Notes under the pieces: generated by a model
Databases searched by the model: none
Told to the model about the DNA's origin: nothing
What the model saw: the letters and a program-made list of their open reading frames with translations, nothing else
Program-made: the position numbers and the translations under genes
Assembly: GCA_029239545.1 (NCBI GenBank)
Contig: JARBUQ010000314.1
Span: 1 to 5,878, forward strand
From: Paenibacillus sp.
GTDB taxonomy: Bacteria > Bacillota > Bacilli > Paenibacillales > NBRC-103111
Direction: 5' to 3'
DNA: 5,878 nt
Shown here: positions 1-5,878 of the stretch, one piece after another
How the letters are laid out: each line of letters opens with the position of its first letter
Numbering within the stretch: position 1 is the first letter of the stretch

Positions 1-1
1 C

Positions 2-979
2 TTGGATATTCATCACTGGGACTGGGTTCCCGGCGTCGGCGTCATATCGATATTAGCCTATTATGAAAGCACGCAACAACAGGAGATCCTGAATCATTTG
101 ACCTCATGGGCACGCCAAAACATGCATAAATCGGAGCATCTGAAGGTCATTAACTCCATGGCTCCCTTCGCCATATTCCCTGCTCTTTACGGTCACACGA
201 AGGACCCCGTCTTTCTGGAAACTGCCGAGCGCATCGGGAAGTGGATGCTAACTGAAGCTCCCCGTACAAGGGAAGGCGCGTTTGAGCATACCGTCACCGA
301 AAATGCCAGCTTCCCCGAGCAGGTATGGGCAGACACGATCTTCATGGCCGATCTATTCCTAGCGCGTCTTGCCCGCCTTACCGGTGAAACCGCCTATGCC
401 CAGGAAGCTGTCAATCAGCTTGACCTCCACTTGCGACTGCTTCAGGACGACAGATCAGGTGTGCTGTTCCACGGTTGGAACTGCATCGCGCAGGATCATA
501 TGTCTGCTGCGCGCTGGACGAGAGCTAACGCATGGATCGCAGTCGCAACGCCGATGATCCTGCAAGAACTTGAGGGCATCACCGAAGTGCCCGAAGAAAC
601 TTTAGAGCGTTACCGCGCTATGATGCATGGGCTTATCAATTATCAACAAGCAGATGGTCTATGGACCACTGTCATGGATCAACCTGATTACTATCCGGAG
701 ACTTCAGGCAGCGCCGGTATCGCTTGCGGCATTCTACTAGCCGTGAAACGCGGTTTGCTGGACCCATCCAGCAAAGAGGCAGCCTATCGCGCCGCTGAAT
801 CTATTCTATCAAAGGTTTTGCCAAACGGGGAAGTAATTGGCGTATCAGGCGGAACACCTGTTATGCCAACGATTGAAGCTTATAACTCAATCCCATGTTA
901 TCCAACGCTTTATGGACAGGGGCTAGTGCTAATGCTGCTCTCAGAAATGATTGAAAAAAGGAAGGAGACCGCCATTTAA
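2..979 (+). CDS. GH105/GH88-like unsaturated uronyl (rhamnogalacturonyl) hydrolase, 5'-truncated by window edge
   Basis: This is a glycoside hydrolase of the GH105 type (YteR/YesR-like), an (alpha/alpha)6-barrel enzyme that hydrates and releases 4,5-unsaturated galacturonic or glucuronic acid from the non-reducing end of lyase-generated oligosaccharides. The 325 visible residues show family motifs in the expected order: WDW..GV near residues 6-12, VWADTIFMADLFLARL at 108-123 (D111 is the likely catalytic Asp, equivalent to the catalytic Asp of YteR), HGWN at 157-160, WTRANAWIAVA at 172-182, and YPETSGSAGIA at 231-241. No signal peptide is visible, which would fit a cytoplasmic enzyme. The TTG at position 2 lies at the window edge with no visible ribosome binding site. 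Family members are usually about 340-375 residues and have sequence before the WDW motif, so the true start is probably upstream, outside the window. The stop codon lies in the loop of the terminator. The precise substrate (rhamnogalacturonan or another glycuronan) cannot be read from the sequence. Family confidence is high. Confidence 0.9.
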   Translation: MDIHHWDWVPGVGVISILAYYESTQQQEILNHLTSWARQNMHKSEHLKVINSMAPFAIFPALYGHTKDPVFLETAERIGKWMLTEAPRTREGAFEHTVTENASFPEQVWADTIFMADLFLARLARLTGETAYAQEAVNQLDLHLRLLQDDRSGVLFHGWNCIAQDHMSAARWTRANAWIAVATPMILQELEGITEVPEETLERYRAMMHGLINYQQADGLWTTVMDQPDYYPETSGSAGIACGILLAVKRGLLDPSSKEAAYRAAESILSKVLPNGEVIGVSGGTPVMPTIEAYNSIPCYPTLYGQGLVLMLLSEMIEKRKETAI

Positions 980-1000
980 TTGGCGAGCTCCTTTTTTTTT
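962..1000 (+). terminator. Intrinsic terminator of the GH105 gene, probably bidirectional
   Basis: A GC-rich hairpin is followed by nine T. The upper stem is CGCCA (970-974) with TGGCG (981-985) and a six-base loop. The lower stem is AAGGAG (962-967) with CTCCTT (988-993), separated from the upper stem by a small AC/AG internal loop. The T run is 992-1000. The TAA stop of the GH105 gene (977-979) lies in the loop, so the terminator overlaps the coding end. On the minus strand the same stem is followed by TTCC and six T (963 down to 954), a weaker but plausible terminator for the converging gene that stops at 1008. Confidence 0.85.
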
Positions 1001-1007
1001 GCTTCAT

Positions 1008-2771
1008 TTAGTTAGGATGCTTGTCATTCGGCTTCAAGGAAATCGACAGCTGTTGCTGCAAGCTGTCCGCACGATTATCATCTCGCCTTGCTGTCACGTG
1101 CTCCGCTTCTTCTTCAATGACAATCAGAGGCAATTCCTTCACCGAGTCACCTATAGCTAACGAGAATAAAAACGCAGCTTTGTCCATAGCTTGGAAGTCT
1201 ATCGTTTGCCGCTCGCCTGCGTAAATAACTAGATCTAGTCCATAGATGTCTCCCTGTTTGCTCCATTCCCAGTTCCAACCGGCGGTAGCGGAGGATACGT
1301 TTTTTTCACCATAGTTCAAATGGTTCTCTCCATCACCCTCAAAGGCAGCATATAAGCTTTCAAAACGCAGAGGCAGTCCATTGATCTGCACTTGTGCTAC
1401 AGCACCTTCCTGCTCAATGCTCATTCGCTCCAAGCAACCTCCAAATTCCATGCGAATCCGGAAATCAGTCGCCTCTATACGGCCTTGAATACGATCCAAA
1501 TTCGGATGTGTATCCCCACCGTTCGTTAGAAAGTTTACACCTAACAGCAGTTGGTTGCGGCTCGCTGCAACATTGAGAACAGCCGAGCAATAATCATATC
1601 CATCATGTAAGCAGCGCATTTGCAAATAAGTGGGCTGCCCGCCATTATCGAAATAAGCGACCATCCCTCTTGTTTGATTCCACATGATCTCTTTCCTAAA
1701 CACTCCGATCGCATACTGCGGCGTGATGTAAGTCTCCGCCCATTTCACGAATCCGGTCTCCTCATTGCGGTAATAAGGCTGCCTAAGATCACGTACCTCT
1801 ACTCGGGCAAATTGCTCAACGTACTGTTTAGGACATTGGATTCCGCTGCCATACCACTCTGCATCATAATCCAAATCCTCAGAGGCAAAGAAAACCAGCC
1901 TACTATCGGTAGCCACTTGCAGGAAAGACTTAGCCTTATTCGTCAGTAAAGTACTATAGCTGCGGCTATGCGGACCAGCCCATTGCTGGGAGACCGGATG
2001 ATAATGCTCCACCACCATTCGCCAGACCATGTCTAACAATTCGGTGGTTATGTCCTTCGCACGAGAATTGAGAGAATACTCGCGAATTTTGGACAGCTCC
2101 ACAATGGCAATGACAGAATAGGTCGGGCTGTTGAATTCTTGGAAGGTCCCTAGATTGGCTGTATATTGCTGCAGCTTCTCTAGCCTTTCCAGCCCATAAT
2201 CAGCATAATCCTTCCGATCATACACCCTACCTGCAATCAAGGTCACAAATGCCCCCATAATCGCAATATTCGTATAGTGGGGTCCTACATTCCGTTTGAT
2301 GATTGCGTCGCATGCAAAGCTTACCGATTCTCGGATCTGATCTTTCAGCACTTCAGGCATCTTATGACCGTGACGCAGTACAGCAAGAAGCAGCTCCTTG
2401 CCGCAAAAGTCCGCCCAGTTCCAATCAGGAGGAGCCATCTGTGTAAGCGGCTCTTCGTAAAACCAAGGCCATATCCCGTAAGTATCACTTAGCGGATTGC
2501 GATCCTGCAAGGATAACAGGCGGCCAATGATATCATAGGCCCTTTGTTCATATTCCTTCATTTCCGTATTTAGCAAGCCAACCGCATAGAGCAGCGATTG
2601 ATAAGTCGGATGAGTCGTTGGGTGATCCTTCGCCGTAAGCGTGGTATGATACCCCGGGCTATGAAAAGGACGACGAAGCATACAAACCTGAGAATCATAC
2701 TCACTTTCTTTGGCTTTGATTGCTTTTATCAAAAGTGCTTTGTGATCAAGAATAGTCTCATTTACGCTCAT
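1008..2771 (-). CDS. Unclassified alpha-toroid/beta-sandwich carbohydrate-active enzyme, polysaccharide-lyase-like
   Basis: I do not recognise a named family for this 587-residue protein. The first roughly 275 residues look mostly helical with short motifs typical of an (alpha/alpha) toroid: YGIWPWF (98-104), DWNWADFC (116-123), HYTNIAIMGAF (165-175), FQEFNSPTYS (210-219) and AGPHSRSYS (265-273). From about 325 the sequence turns beta-rich, including YITPQYAIGVF (348-358), WNQTRGMVAYF and CLHDGYDYCSA (392-402). An alpha-toroid followed by an antiparallel beta-domain is the plan of several polysaccharide lyase families and heparinase-like enzymes. N168, N213, H268, R270 and Y272 are candidate active-site residues (inference). 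There is no signal peptide or membrane segment, so it is probably cytoplasmic. The ATG at 2771 is chosen because GGGAGGG lies 10 bases before it; an in-frame TTG at 2780 is only two bases from that site. It is the last gene of the minus-strand transporter cluster, about 110 bases after the binding-protein gene. It could instead be a hydrolase or a non-catalytic glycan-binding protein. Confidence 0.7.
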   Translation of the reverse strand: MSVNETILDHKALLIKAIKAKESEYDSQVCMLRRPFHSPGYHTTLTAKDHPTTHPTYQSLLYAVGLLNTEMKEYEQRAYDIIGRLLSLQDRNPLSDTYGIWPWFYEEPLTQMAPPDWNWADFCGKELLLAVLRHGHKMPEVLKDQIRESVSFACDAIIKRNVGPHYTNIAIMGAFVTLIAGRVYDRKDYADYGLERLEKLQQYTANLGTFQEFNSPTYSVIAIVELSKIREYSLNSRAKDITTELLDMVWRMVVEHYHPVSQQWAGPHSRSYSTLLTNKAKSFLQVATDSRLVFFASEDLDYDAEWYGSGIQCPKQYVEQFARVEVRDLRQPYYRNEETGFVKWAETYITPQYAIGVFRKEIMWNQTRGMVAYFDNGGQPTYLQMRCLHDGYDYCSAVLNVAASRNQLLLGVNFLTNGGDTHPNLDRIQGRIEATDFRIRMEFGGCLERMSIEQEGAVAQVQINGLPLRFESLYAAFEGDGENHLNYGEKNVSSATAGWNWEWSKQGDIYGLDLVIYAGERQTIDFQAMDKAAFLFSLAIGDSVKELPLIVIEEEAEHVTARRDDNRADSLQQQLSISLKPNDKHPN

Positions 2772-2781
2772 GCTGAACAAT

Positions 2782-2788
2782 CCCTCCC
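2782..2788 (-). promoter_or_regulatory. Ribosome binding site of the lyase-like gene; decides its start
   Basis: On the minus strand GGGAGGG is followed, after 10 bases, by the ATG at 2771. The in-frame TTG at 2778-2780 is too close to this site to use it, so three extra N-terminal residues are unlikely. Confidence 0.7.
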
Positions 2789-2809
2789 ATTGGGTTTGTA
2801 GAATAACGA

Positions 2810-2849
2810 CGGGAAGGTCAGCCTACGCTTCAAGCAAGCCGCCTTCCCG
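2810..2849 (-). repeat. Intercistronic inverted repeat (mRNA hairpin) between binding-protein and lyase-like genes
   Basis: CGGGAAGG (2810-2817) and CCTTCCCG (2842-2849) form a perfect 8-bp stem around a 24-base loop, which holds a further small GCT/AGC stem at 2827-2835. It lies 33 bases after the stop of the binding-protein gene. Read on the minus strand, the stem is followed by GTCGTTATTC, not a T run, so it does not look like an efficient intrinsic terminator. By analogy with binding-protein genes in other ABC sugar operons, it may protect the upstream message from 3' exonucleases or partly attenuate the downstream gene. That role is inference. Confidence 0.55.
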
Positions 2850-2882
2850 CAAATTCAGTTATATATATTGGGCGTGCACTGA

Positions 2883-4481
2883 TTATTTCAAGAACTCTTT
2901 ATTCTTCTCATACCACTCTTGTGCAAGCTTCTCAACATTATCTCCACCAAGACGCTTCCACTCTTTACGTGCCTCTTCCATTGCAGCCTCTGGGGTTAAT
3001 GCACCGCCTCCAGTTACGGCTTTTACCTCGATTTGCGTAGCAATCGGATGGAACGTGGCGATCAATTGGCTTACTTCCGGAATATCCGGGCTAAAGGCTA
3101 TGTCTCTGCGATATTTGTTTTTGAGTGCCACACCTAGCGACTGTGTTTTCAATTTGGCATATTCCTGGGAGAGCGCATCCTGAGCAGCCATGGTCGGGAA
3201 CCACTCGGCTTTCAGGCTGAAATCAGTTACAATCGCATACTCAGCAGCGTAGCCAACTTCCTTACGGAATTTATCAGCGTCGATTTTTTGCGGAATCACA
3301 CCATCCACTAGCTTGTGATGGACGTTTTCCTCGCCGAACTTCATCGACATATCGCCTTTCTCCATCATCCAATCGAGGAATTTAACGGCTGATTCGATTT
3401 TATCCTCTTTCATTTTACTGTTAAAGGCTACCAGAATATTCGCCGGAAGCTCCTGATACAAGCCGTTTTTTCCATATTTACTAGCTACTGGTTCCAATGG
3501 AACCATCTTGGCATCCGGTACGTTCTTCTTGAGATCCATGAATTCGTTCTGAATATCCCAACCAGCAAAATAAATACCTGCCTTGCCAGTAGTCAACATT
3601 TGACGCGCGCGCTGGAAGTTGCTATCCGTAATATATTCTTTATCCAACAAGCCTTGATCGAACAATGATTTCTGATAGGCAACGGAATCCTTATAACGAT
3701 CCAACGTTCTGCCAAACTTGAGCTTGCCCTCCTCCAAATACCATTGATTCTCATTCACGAAAAAGAGCGCTCTAATGATTTGTACACCGTTGCCATTAAA
3801 CGCAATTGGTACTGTATCTGCTTTACCGTTACCGTCCGGATCCGCTTCCTTAAATTTCTTGGCCACCTCGATCAGTTCTTCTGTTGTCGTCGGCGCCTTC
3901 AAGCCCAGCTTATCCAGCCAATCTTGACGAATCCACATCCCATGATTGGCAAGCCCTTCTATGCTTCGACTGCTGGTAACAGCATACATTTTGCCGTTAA
4001 TCGTCGATGCTGATTTGAGCTCAGGATGCTCCTGCAGATACTTTTTCAAAGTTGTACTATATTTCTCGATAAAACCGTCTACTGGTTGTATGGCACCTTG
4101 GTTGGCCAATTGCGCAATATAGTTACGGTCGTACTCCCAGATGAGATCAGGCGCGCTTCCGGAAGCCACGAGGGTACTCAGCTTTTGTTGAGCCTGCGCA
4201 CGAGGTACCGGCACCCAGGTTACCTTAGCCGGTGAATTCTCACTCATCCACTTTGTCCAACGGTTGCTCTCGTAGCTGCCTTCCTCTGCGGCTACTGTCC
4301 CACGATCAAAAGCGGAAATACTGATTTCTTTCTTCGGACCGGCCGCTGTTGCCGTCGCAGCTGCACTTCCTTGAAGCTTTGCTGAACTGCCACCCTCTGT
4401 GGTCGTATTAGAACCGCAAGCGGCTAATACTGCTAATGACAAGCTTGCTGCAAGAACTGGTTTCCACGCATGTTTAGTCAT
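2883..4481 (-). CDS. Lipoprotein extracellular solute-binding protein of an oligosaccharide ABC transporter (LplA/YtcQ-like)
   Basis: This is a family-1 type extracellular sugar-binding protein that delivers an oligosaccharide to the two permeases encoded just upstream. With the ATG at 4481 it has 532 residues. A lipoprotein signal is clear: basic MTKHAWK, a hydrophobic stretch, and the lipobox LAAC at 19-22, so C22 would be lipidated and the mature protein tethered to the outer face of the membrane. A Ser/Thr/Ala-rich linker follows (about 25-50). Typical binding-protein segments are ASGSAPDLIW (106-115), GKMYAV (163-168) and WIRQDWLDKLGL (183-194). An EF-hand-like loop, DPDGNGKAD (214-222), has D214, D216, N218 and D222 in calcium-ligand spacing, as in alginate-binding AlgQ-type proteins. 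The length of about 530 fits the LplA/YtcQ subgroup. The start is uncertain: a TTG at 4487 is better spaced from AGGGGG (4497-4502) and adds two residues, while the ATG at 4496 abuts that site. The open frame continuing upstream to 4565 has no support and overlaps the permease gene. The ligand is unknown; oligouronides fit the GH105 neighbour. Confidence 0.93.
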   Translation of the reverse strand: MTKHAWKPVLAASLSLAVLAACGSNTTTEGGSSAKLQGSAAATATAAGPKKEISISAFDRGTVAAEEGSYESNRWTKWMSENSPAKVTWVPVPRAQAQQKLSTLVASGSAPDLIWEYDRNYIAQLANQGAIQPVDGFIEKYSTTLKKYLQEHPELKSASTINGKMYAVTSSRSIEGLANHGMWIRQDWLDKLGLKAPTTTEELIEVAKKFKEADPDGNGKADTVPIAFNGNGVQIIRALFFVNENQWYLEEGKLKFGRTLDRYKDSVAYQKSLFDQGLLDKEYITDSNFQRARQMLTTGKAGIYFAGWDIQNEFMDLKKNVPDAKMVPLEPVASKYGKNGLYQELPANILVAFNSKMKEDKIESAVKFLDWMMEKGDMSMKFGEENVHHKLVDGVIPQKIDADKFRKEVGYAAEYAIVTDFSLKAEWFPTMAAQDALSQEYAKLKTQSLGVALKNKYRRDIAFSPDIPEVSQLIATFHPIATQIEVKAVTGGGALTPEAAMEEARKEWKRLGGDNVEKLAQEWYEKNKEFLK

Positions 4482-4496
4482 TTTCAATGGTTCCAT

Positions 4497-4502
4497 CCCC
4501 CT
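4497..4502 (-). promoter_or_regulatory. Ribosome binding site of the binding-protein gene
   Basis: AGGGGG on the minus strand matches AGGAGG with one change that still allows a G-U pair. Spacing is 9 bases to a TTG (4487), 15 bases to an ATG (4481) and zero to another ATG (4496). The spacing favours the TTG; all choices give the same mature lipoprotein. Confidence 0.6.
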
Positions 4503-4545
4503 AAATATTGTGTGGTATATATCAAGGACTAGTTGCCCCGAGATA

Positions 4546-5442
4546 TCAGCCTTTGACCGATCCAATCAAGACGCCTTTGACAAAATGCTTCTGCAAGAAC
4601 GGGTACACGACCAGAATGGGCGTGACTGCAATGACAATCGCTGCCGCTTTAATCCCTTCGGGAGTAAGCGTTATCTCTGCAATACCCTCGCTTCCGGCTC
4701 CTTGATCCAGTAGATTCTGATCCACCTGCAGGATCATTTGATAGAGCTTGAGCGTCAAGGTCTGCTTGGTTGTTTTGGTAATGTACAGTAAGACATTGAA
4801 GTAAGAGTTCCACCAGCCTACGGCATAAAAGAGTGAAATGGCAGCTATGATCGGTTTGCATAGCGGTAAAATGATTTGAACCAGAATTCGCCAATCCCCT
4901 GCGCCGTCGATCGACGCTGATTCCTCCACTTCCTCCGGTAAACCTTCCATGAACGTTTTCATCACAAACATGTTGTACGTACTGATTAATGAGGGAAGCC
5001 AAAGCGCCCAATAGGTATCCATAAGTCCTAATGATTTAACTAGTATAAAGTTCGGGATTACGCCCGAAACGAACAACATGGTGAAGGTGATGAATATGAG
5101 CAGCCCATTACGTCCCATCAGTCTTCGTCTGGAAAGCGGATAAGCGGCCAGTAAGGTAAGTGTCATATTGAGTACGGTGCCAACAATGGTTACCAGCACC
5201 GTATTGCCCATCGCTACAAAGAGCTGCCCATCCTGGAAAAGTCGCTTATAGGCCTCCGCATTGAATTCGACCGGCCACAATGTCACCTCACCCGCTGTTA
5301 TAGCCCTGCTGCTGCTGAAGGACGATACAACCTCATACCAGAACGGGTATAAGGCAATTAACGAAAGAAAGCCGAGAATCGCATAATTAGCTGACGTCCC
5401 AAAGCGGGATAAAAGGGATTGCTTTTTATATAAACTTTGCAT
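4546..5442 (-). CDS. Carbohydrate ABC transporter permease (LplC/YtcP-like, MalG-type)
   Basis: This 298-residue inner-membrane subunit forms the sugar channel together with the neighbouring permease. Six hydrophobic segments are visible, at about 19-38, 76-100, 112-134, 144-161, 196-214 and 263-283. The cytoplasmic EAA loop that contacts the ATPase is clear: EEVEESASIDGAGDW at 170-184, followed by IILP at 190-193. The C-terminus, KHFVKGVLIGSVKG, is characteristic of the YtcP/LplC subgroup, and the length is normal for the family. The ATG at 5442 is three bases after the stop of the upstream permease gene, so the two are probably co-transcribed and translationally coupled. A run of five G (5455-5459 on the minus strand) ends 12 bases before the ATG and is the only visible candidate ribosome binding site. 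The binding-protein gene follows after about 60 bases. Family identity is secure; the substrate is inferred only from context. Confidence 0.95.
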   Translation of the reverse strand: MQSLYKKQSLLSRFGTSANYAILGFLSLIALYPFWYEVVSSFSSSRAITAGEVTLWPVEFNAEAYKRLFQDGQLFVAMGNTVLVTIVGTVLNMTLTLLAAYPLSRRRLMGRNGLLIFITFTMLFVSGVIPNFILVKSLGLMDTYWALWLPSLISTYNMFVMKTFMEGLPEEVEESASIDGAGDWRILVQIILPLCKPIIAAISLFYAVGWWNSYFNVLLYITKTTKQTLTLKLYQMILQVDQNLLDQGAGSEGIAEITLTPEGIKAAAIVIAVTPILVVYPFLQKHFVKGVLIGSVKG

Positions 5443-5445
5443 CGC

Positions 5446-5878
5446 TTACCATAACCCCCGTTCTCCGAACGCTCGAGTCAATCTGTTTACGCCTACGACC
5501 AGTATCAACCCAACTGCAGATTGGAACAAGCCTAAAGCCGTCGTATAGCTGTAATTCATATTCTGCAAACCAACACGGTACACGTATGTACTAATTACAT
5601 CCGCAACATCCAAGACAGACATATTCTGCAGCACCAGTGTCTGCTCAAGCCCCACATCCATCATGTGCCCCATGCGTAGGACGAGCAGGATAGCGATTGT
5701 ACTGCGAATGCCGGGCAATGTAATATGCCAAATCTGACGCAGTTTCGAAGCGCCGTCCATCTTGGCGGCCTCATACAACTGCGGATCAATCGAGGCCATT
5801 GCAGCCAGATAAAGAATCGTGCCCCAGCCAGCCTCCCGCCATATGCCTGATAAGGTGTAAGCAACAGGCCACCAGCTG
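5446..5878 (-). CDS. Carbohydrate ABC transporter permease (LplB/YteP-like), N-terminal part outside window
   Basis: The C-terminal 143 residues of a sugar ABC permease are present. The frame is open to the right edge, so the first methionine in the window (5799) is internal: the codons before it read SWWPVAYTLSGIWREAGWGT, a typical part of this family, where full proteins have about 300-320 residues. The EAA loop is YEAAKMDGASKLRQIWHITLP (visible residues 35 onward, with the conserved D-G-A and the final L-P). Hydrophobic segments follow at about 59-76 and 111-130. STYVYRVGLQNMNYSYTTA (96-114) and the end GERGLW are typical of the LplB/YteP subgroup. It is the first visible gene of the minus-strand cluster and would pair with the permease downstream as a heterodimer. 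The operon promoter and any regulator would lie beyond the right edge. Confidence 0.93.
   Translation of the reverse strand, partial: SWWPVAYTLSGIWREAGWGTILYLAAMASIDPQLYEAAKMDGASKLRQIWHITLPGIRSTIAILLVLRMGHMMDVGLEQTLVLQNMSVLDVADVISTYVYRVGLQNMNYSYTTALGLFQSAVGLILVVGVNRLTRAFGERGLW

Noticed and set aside
2770..3183. 137-residue plus-strand open frame
   Set aside because: It is antisense to the binding-protein gene and the intercistronic gap, with no recognisable protein features.
4497..4545. Separate promoter for the binding-protein gene (TTGATA and AT-rich stretches on the minus strand)
   Set aside because: No -35 and -10 pair with 16-18 base spacing could be found; AT-rich sequence alone is not enough.
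4482..4565. N-terminal extension of the binding protein to 4565
   Set aside because: The extension overlaps the end of the permease gene, precedes the ribosome binding site, and would bury the lipoprotein signal inside the protein.
4649..5011. 120-residue minus-strand open frame
   Set aside because: It lies in another frame inside the clearly coding permease gene, with no ribosome binding site or family motif.
5480..5500. Catabolite-repression (cre-like) site around GGCGTAAACAGA on the minus strand
   Set aside because: It lies deep inside the permease coding region and misses key central consensus bases.
5446..5799. Short 117-residue permease starting at the methionine at 5799
   Set aside because: The frame stays open to the right edge and the upstream residues (IWREAGWGTILYLAA) are conserved family sequence, so this methionine is internal to a longer gene.
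1..5878. CRISPR array, insertion sequence, tRNA or rRNA gene
   Set aside because: No direct-repeat arrays, transposase-like frames, terminal inverted repeats or structural RNA signatures were seen; nearly all sequence is explained by the five genes.

Overview
The window looks like a carbohydrate-utilisation locus from a low-to-mid GC Gram-positive bacterium, most likely Paenibacillus or a close Bacillales relative. The reasons are the lipoprotein-type solute-binding protein, the two LplB/YteP- and LplC/YtcP-like sugar permeases, G-rich Shine-Dalgarno sequences, an intrinsic terminator with a long T run, and a GH105 enzyme resembling Bacillus YteR. The genus is inferred from protein style, not from a marker gene.

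Layout, left to right. The plus strand carries the 3' part of a GH105/GH88-like unsaturated uronyl hydrolase (2-979, cut by the left edge). It ends inside a strong hairpin plus T run (962-1000). Everything to the right is on the minus strand and is best read from right to left: a sugar ABC permease cut by the right edge (5446-5878), a second permease 3 bases downstream (4546-5442), a lipoprotein solute-binding protein (2883-4481), and a 587-residue unclassified protein (1008-2771) that looks like an alpha-toroid plus beta-sandwich carbohydrate-active enzyme. The unclassified gene converges on the GH105 gene, and the two share one terminator-like hairpin. There is no gene-free stretch over 300 bases. 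The longest gap is about 110 bases (2772-2882) and holds an 8-bp inverted repeat.

How the genes fit together (inference). The binding protein captures an oligosaccharide outside the membrane and the two permeases import it. No ATPase gene is visible, as is usual for this transporter class, which uses a shared MsmX-type ATPase. Neither visible enzyme shows an export signal, although the GH105 N-terminus is missing, so both probably act in the cytoplasm. GH105 enzymes remove 4,5-unsaturated uronic acid from the non-reducing end of oligosaccharides made by polysaccharide lyases. The set resembles the B. subtilis yteP-ytcP-ytcQ-yteR rhamnogalacturonan region but with the GH105 gene inverted and a large extra enzyme added. 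That extra enzyme is the main point of interest: a family I cannot name, with a lyase-like architecture and conserved-looking Asn, His, Arg and Tyr motifs.
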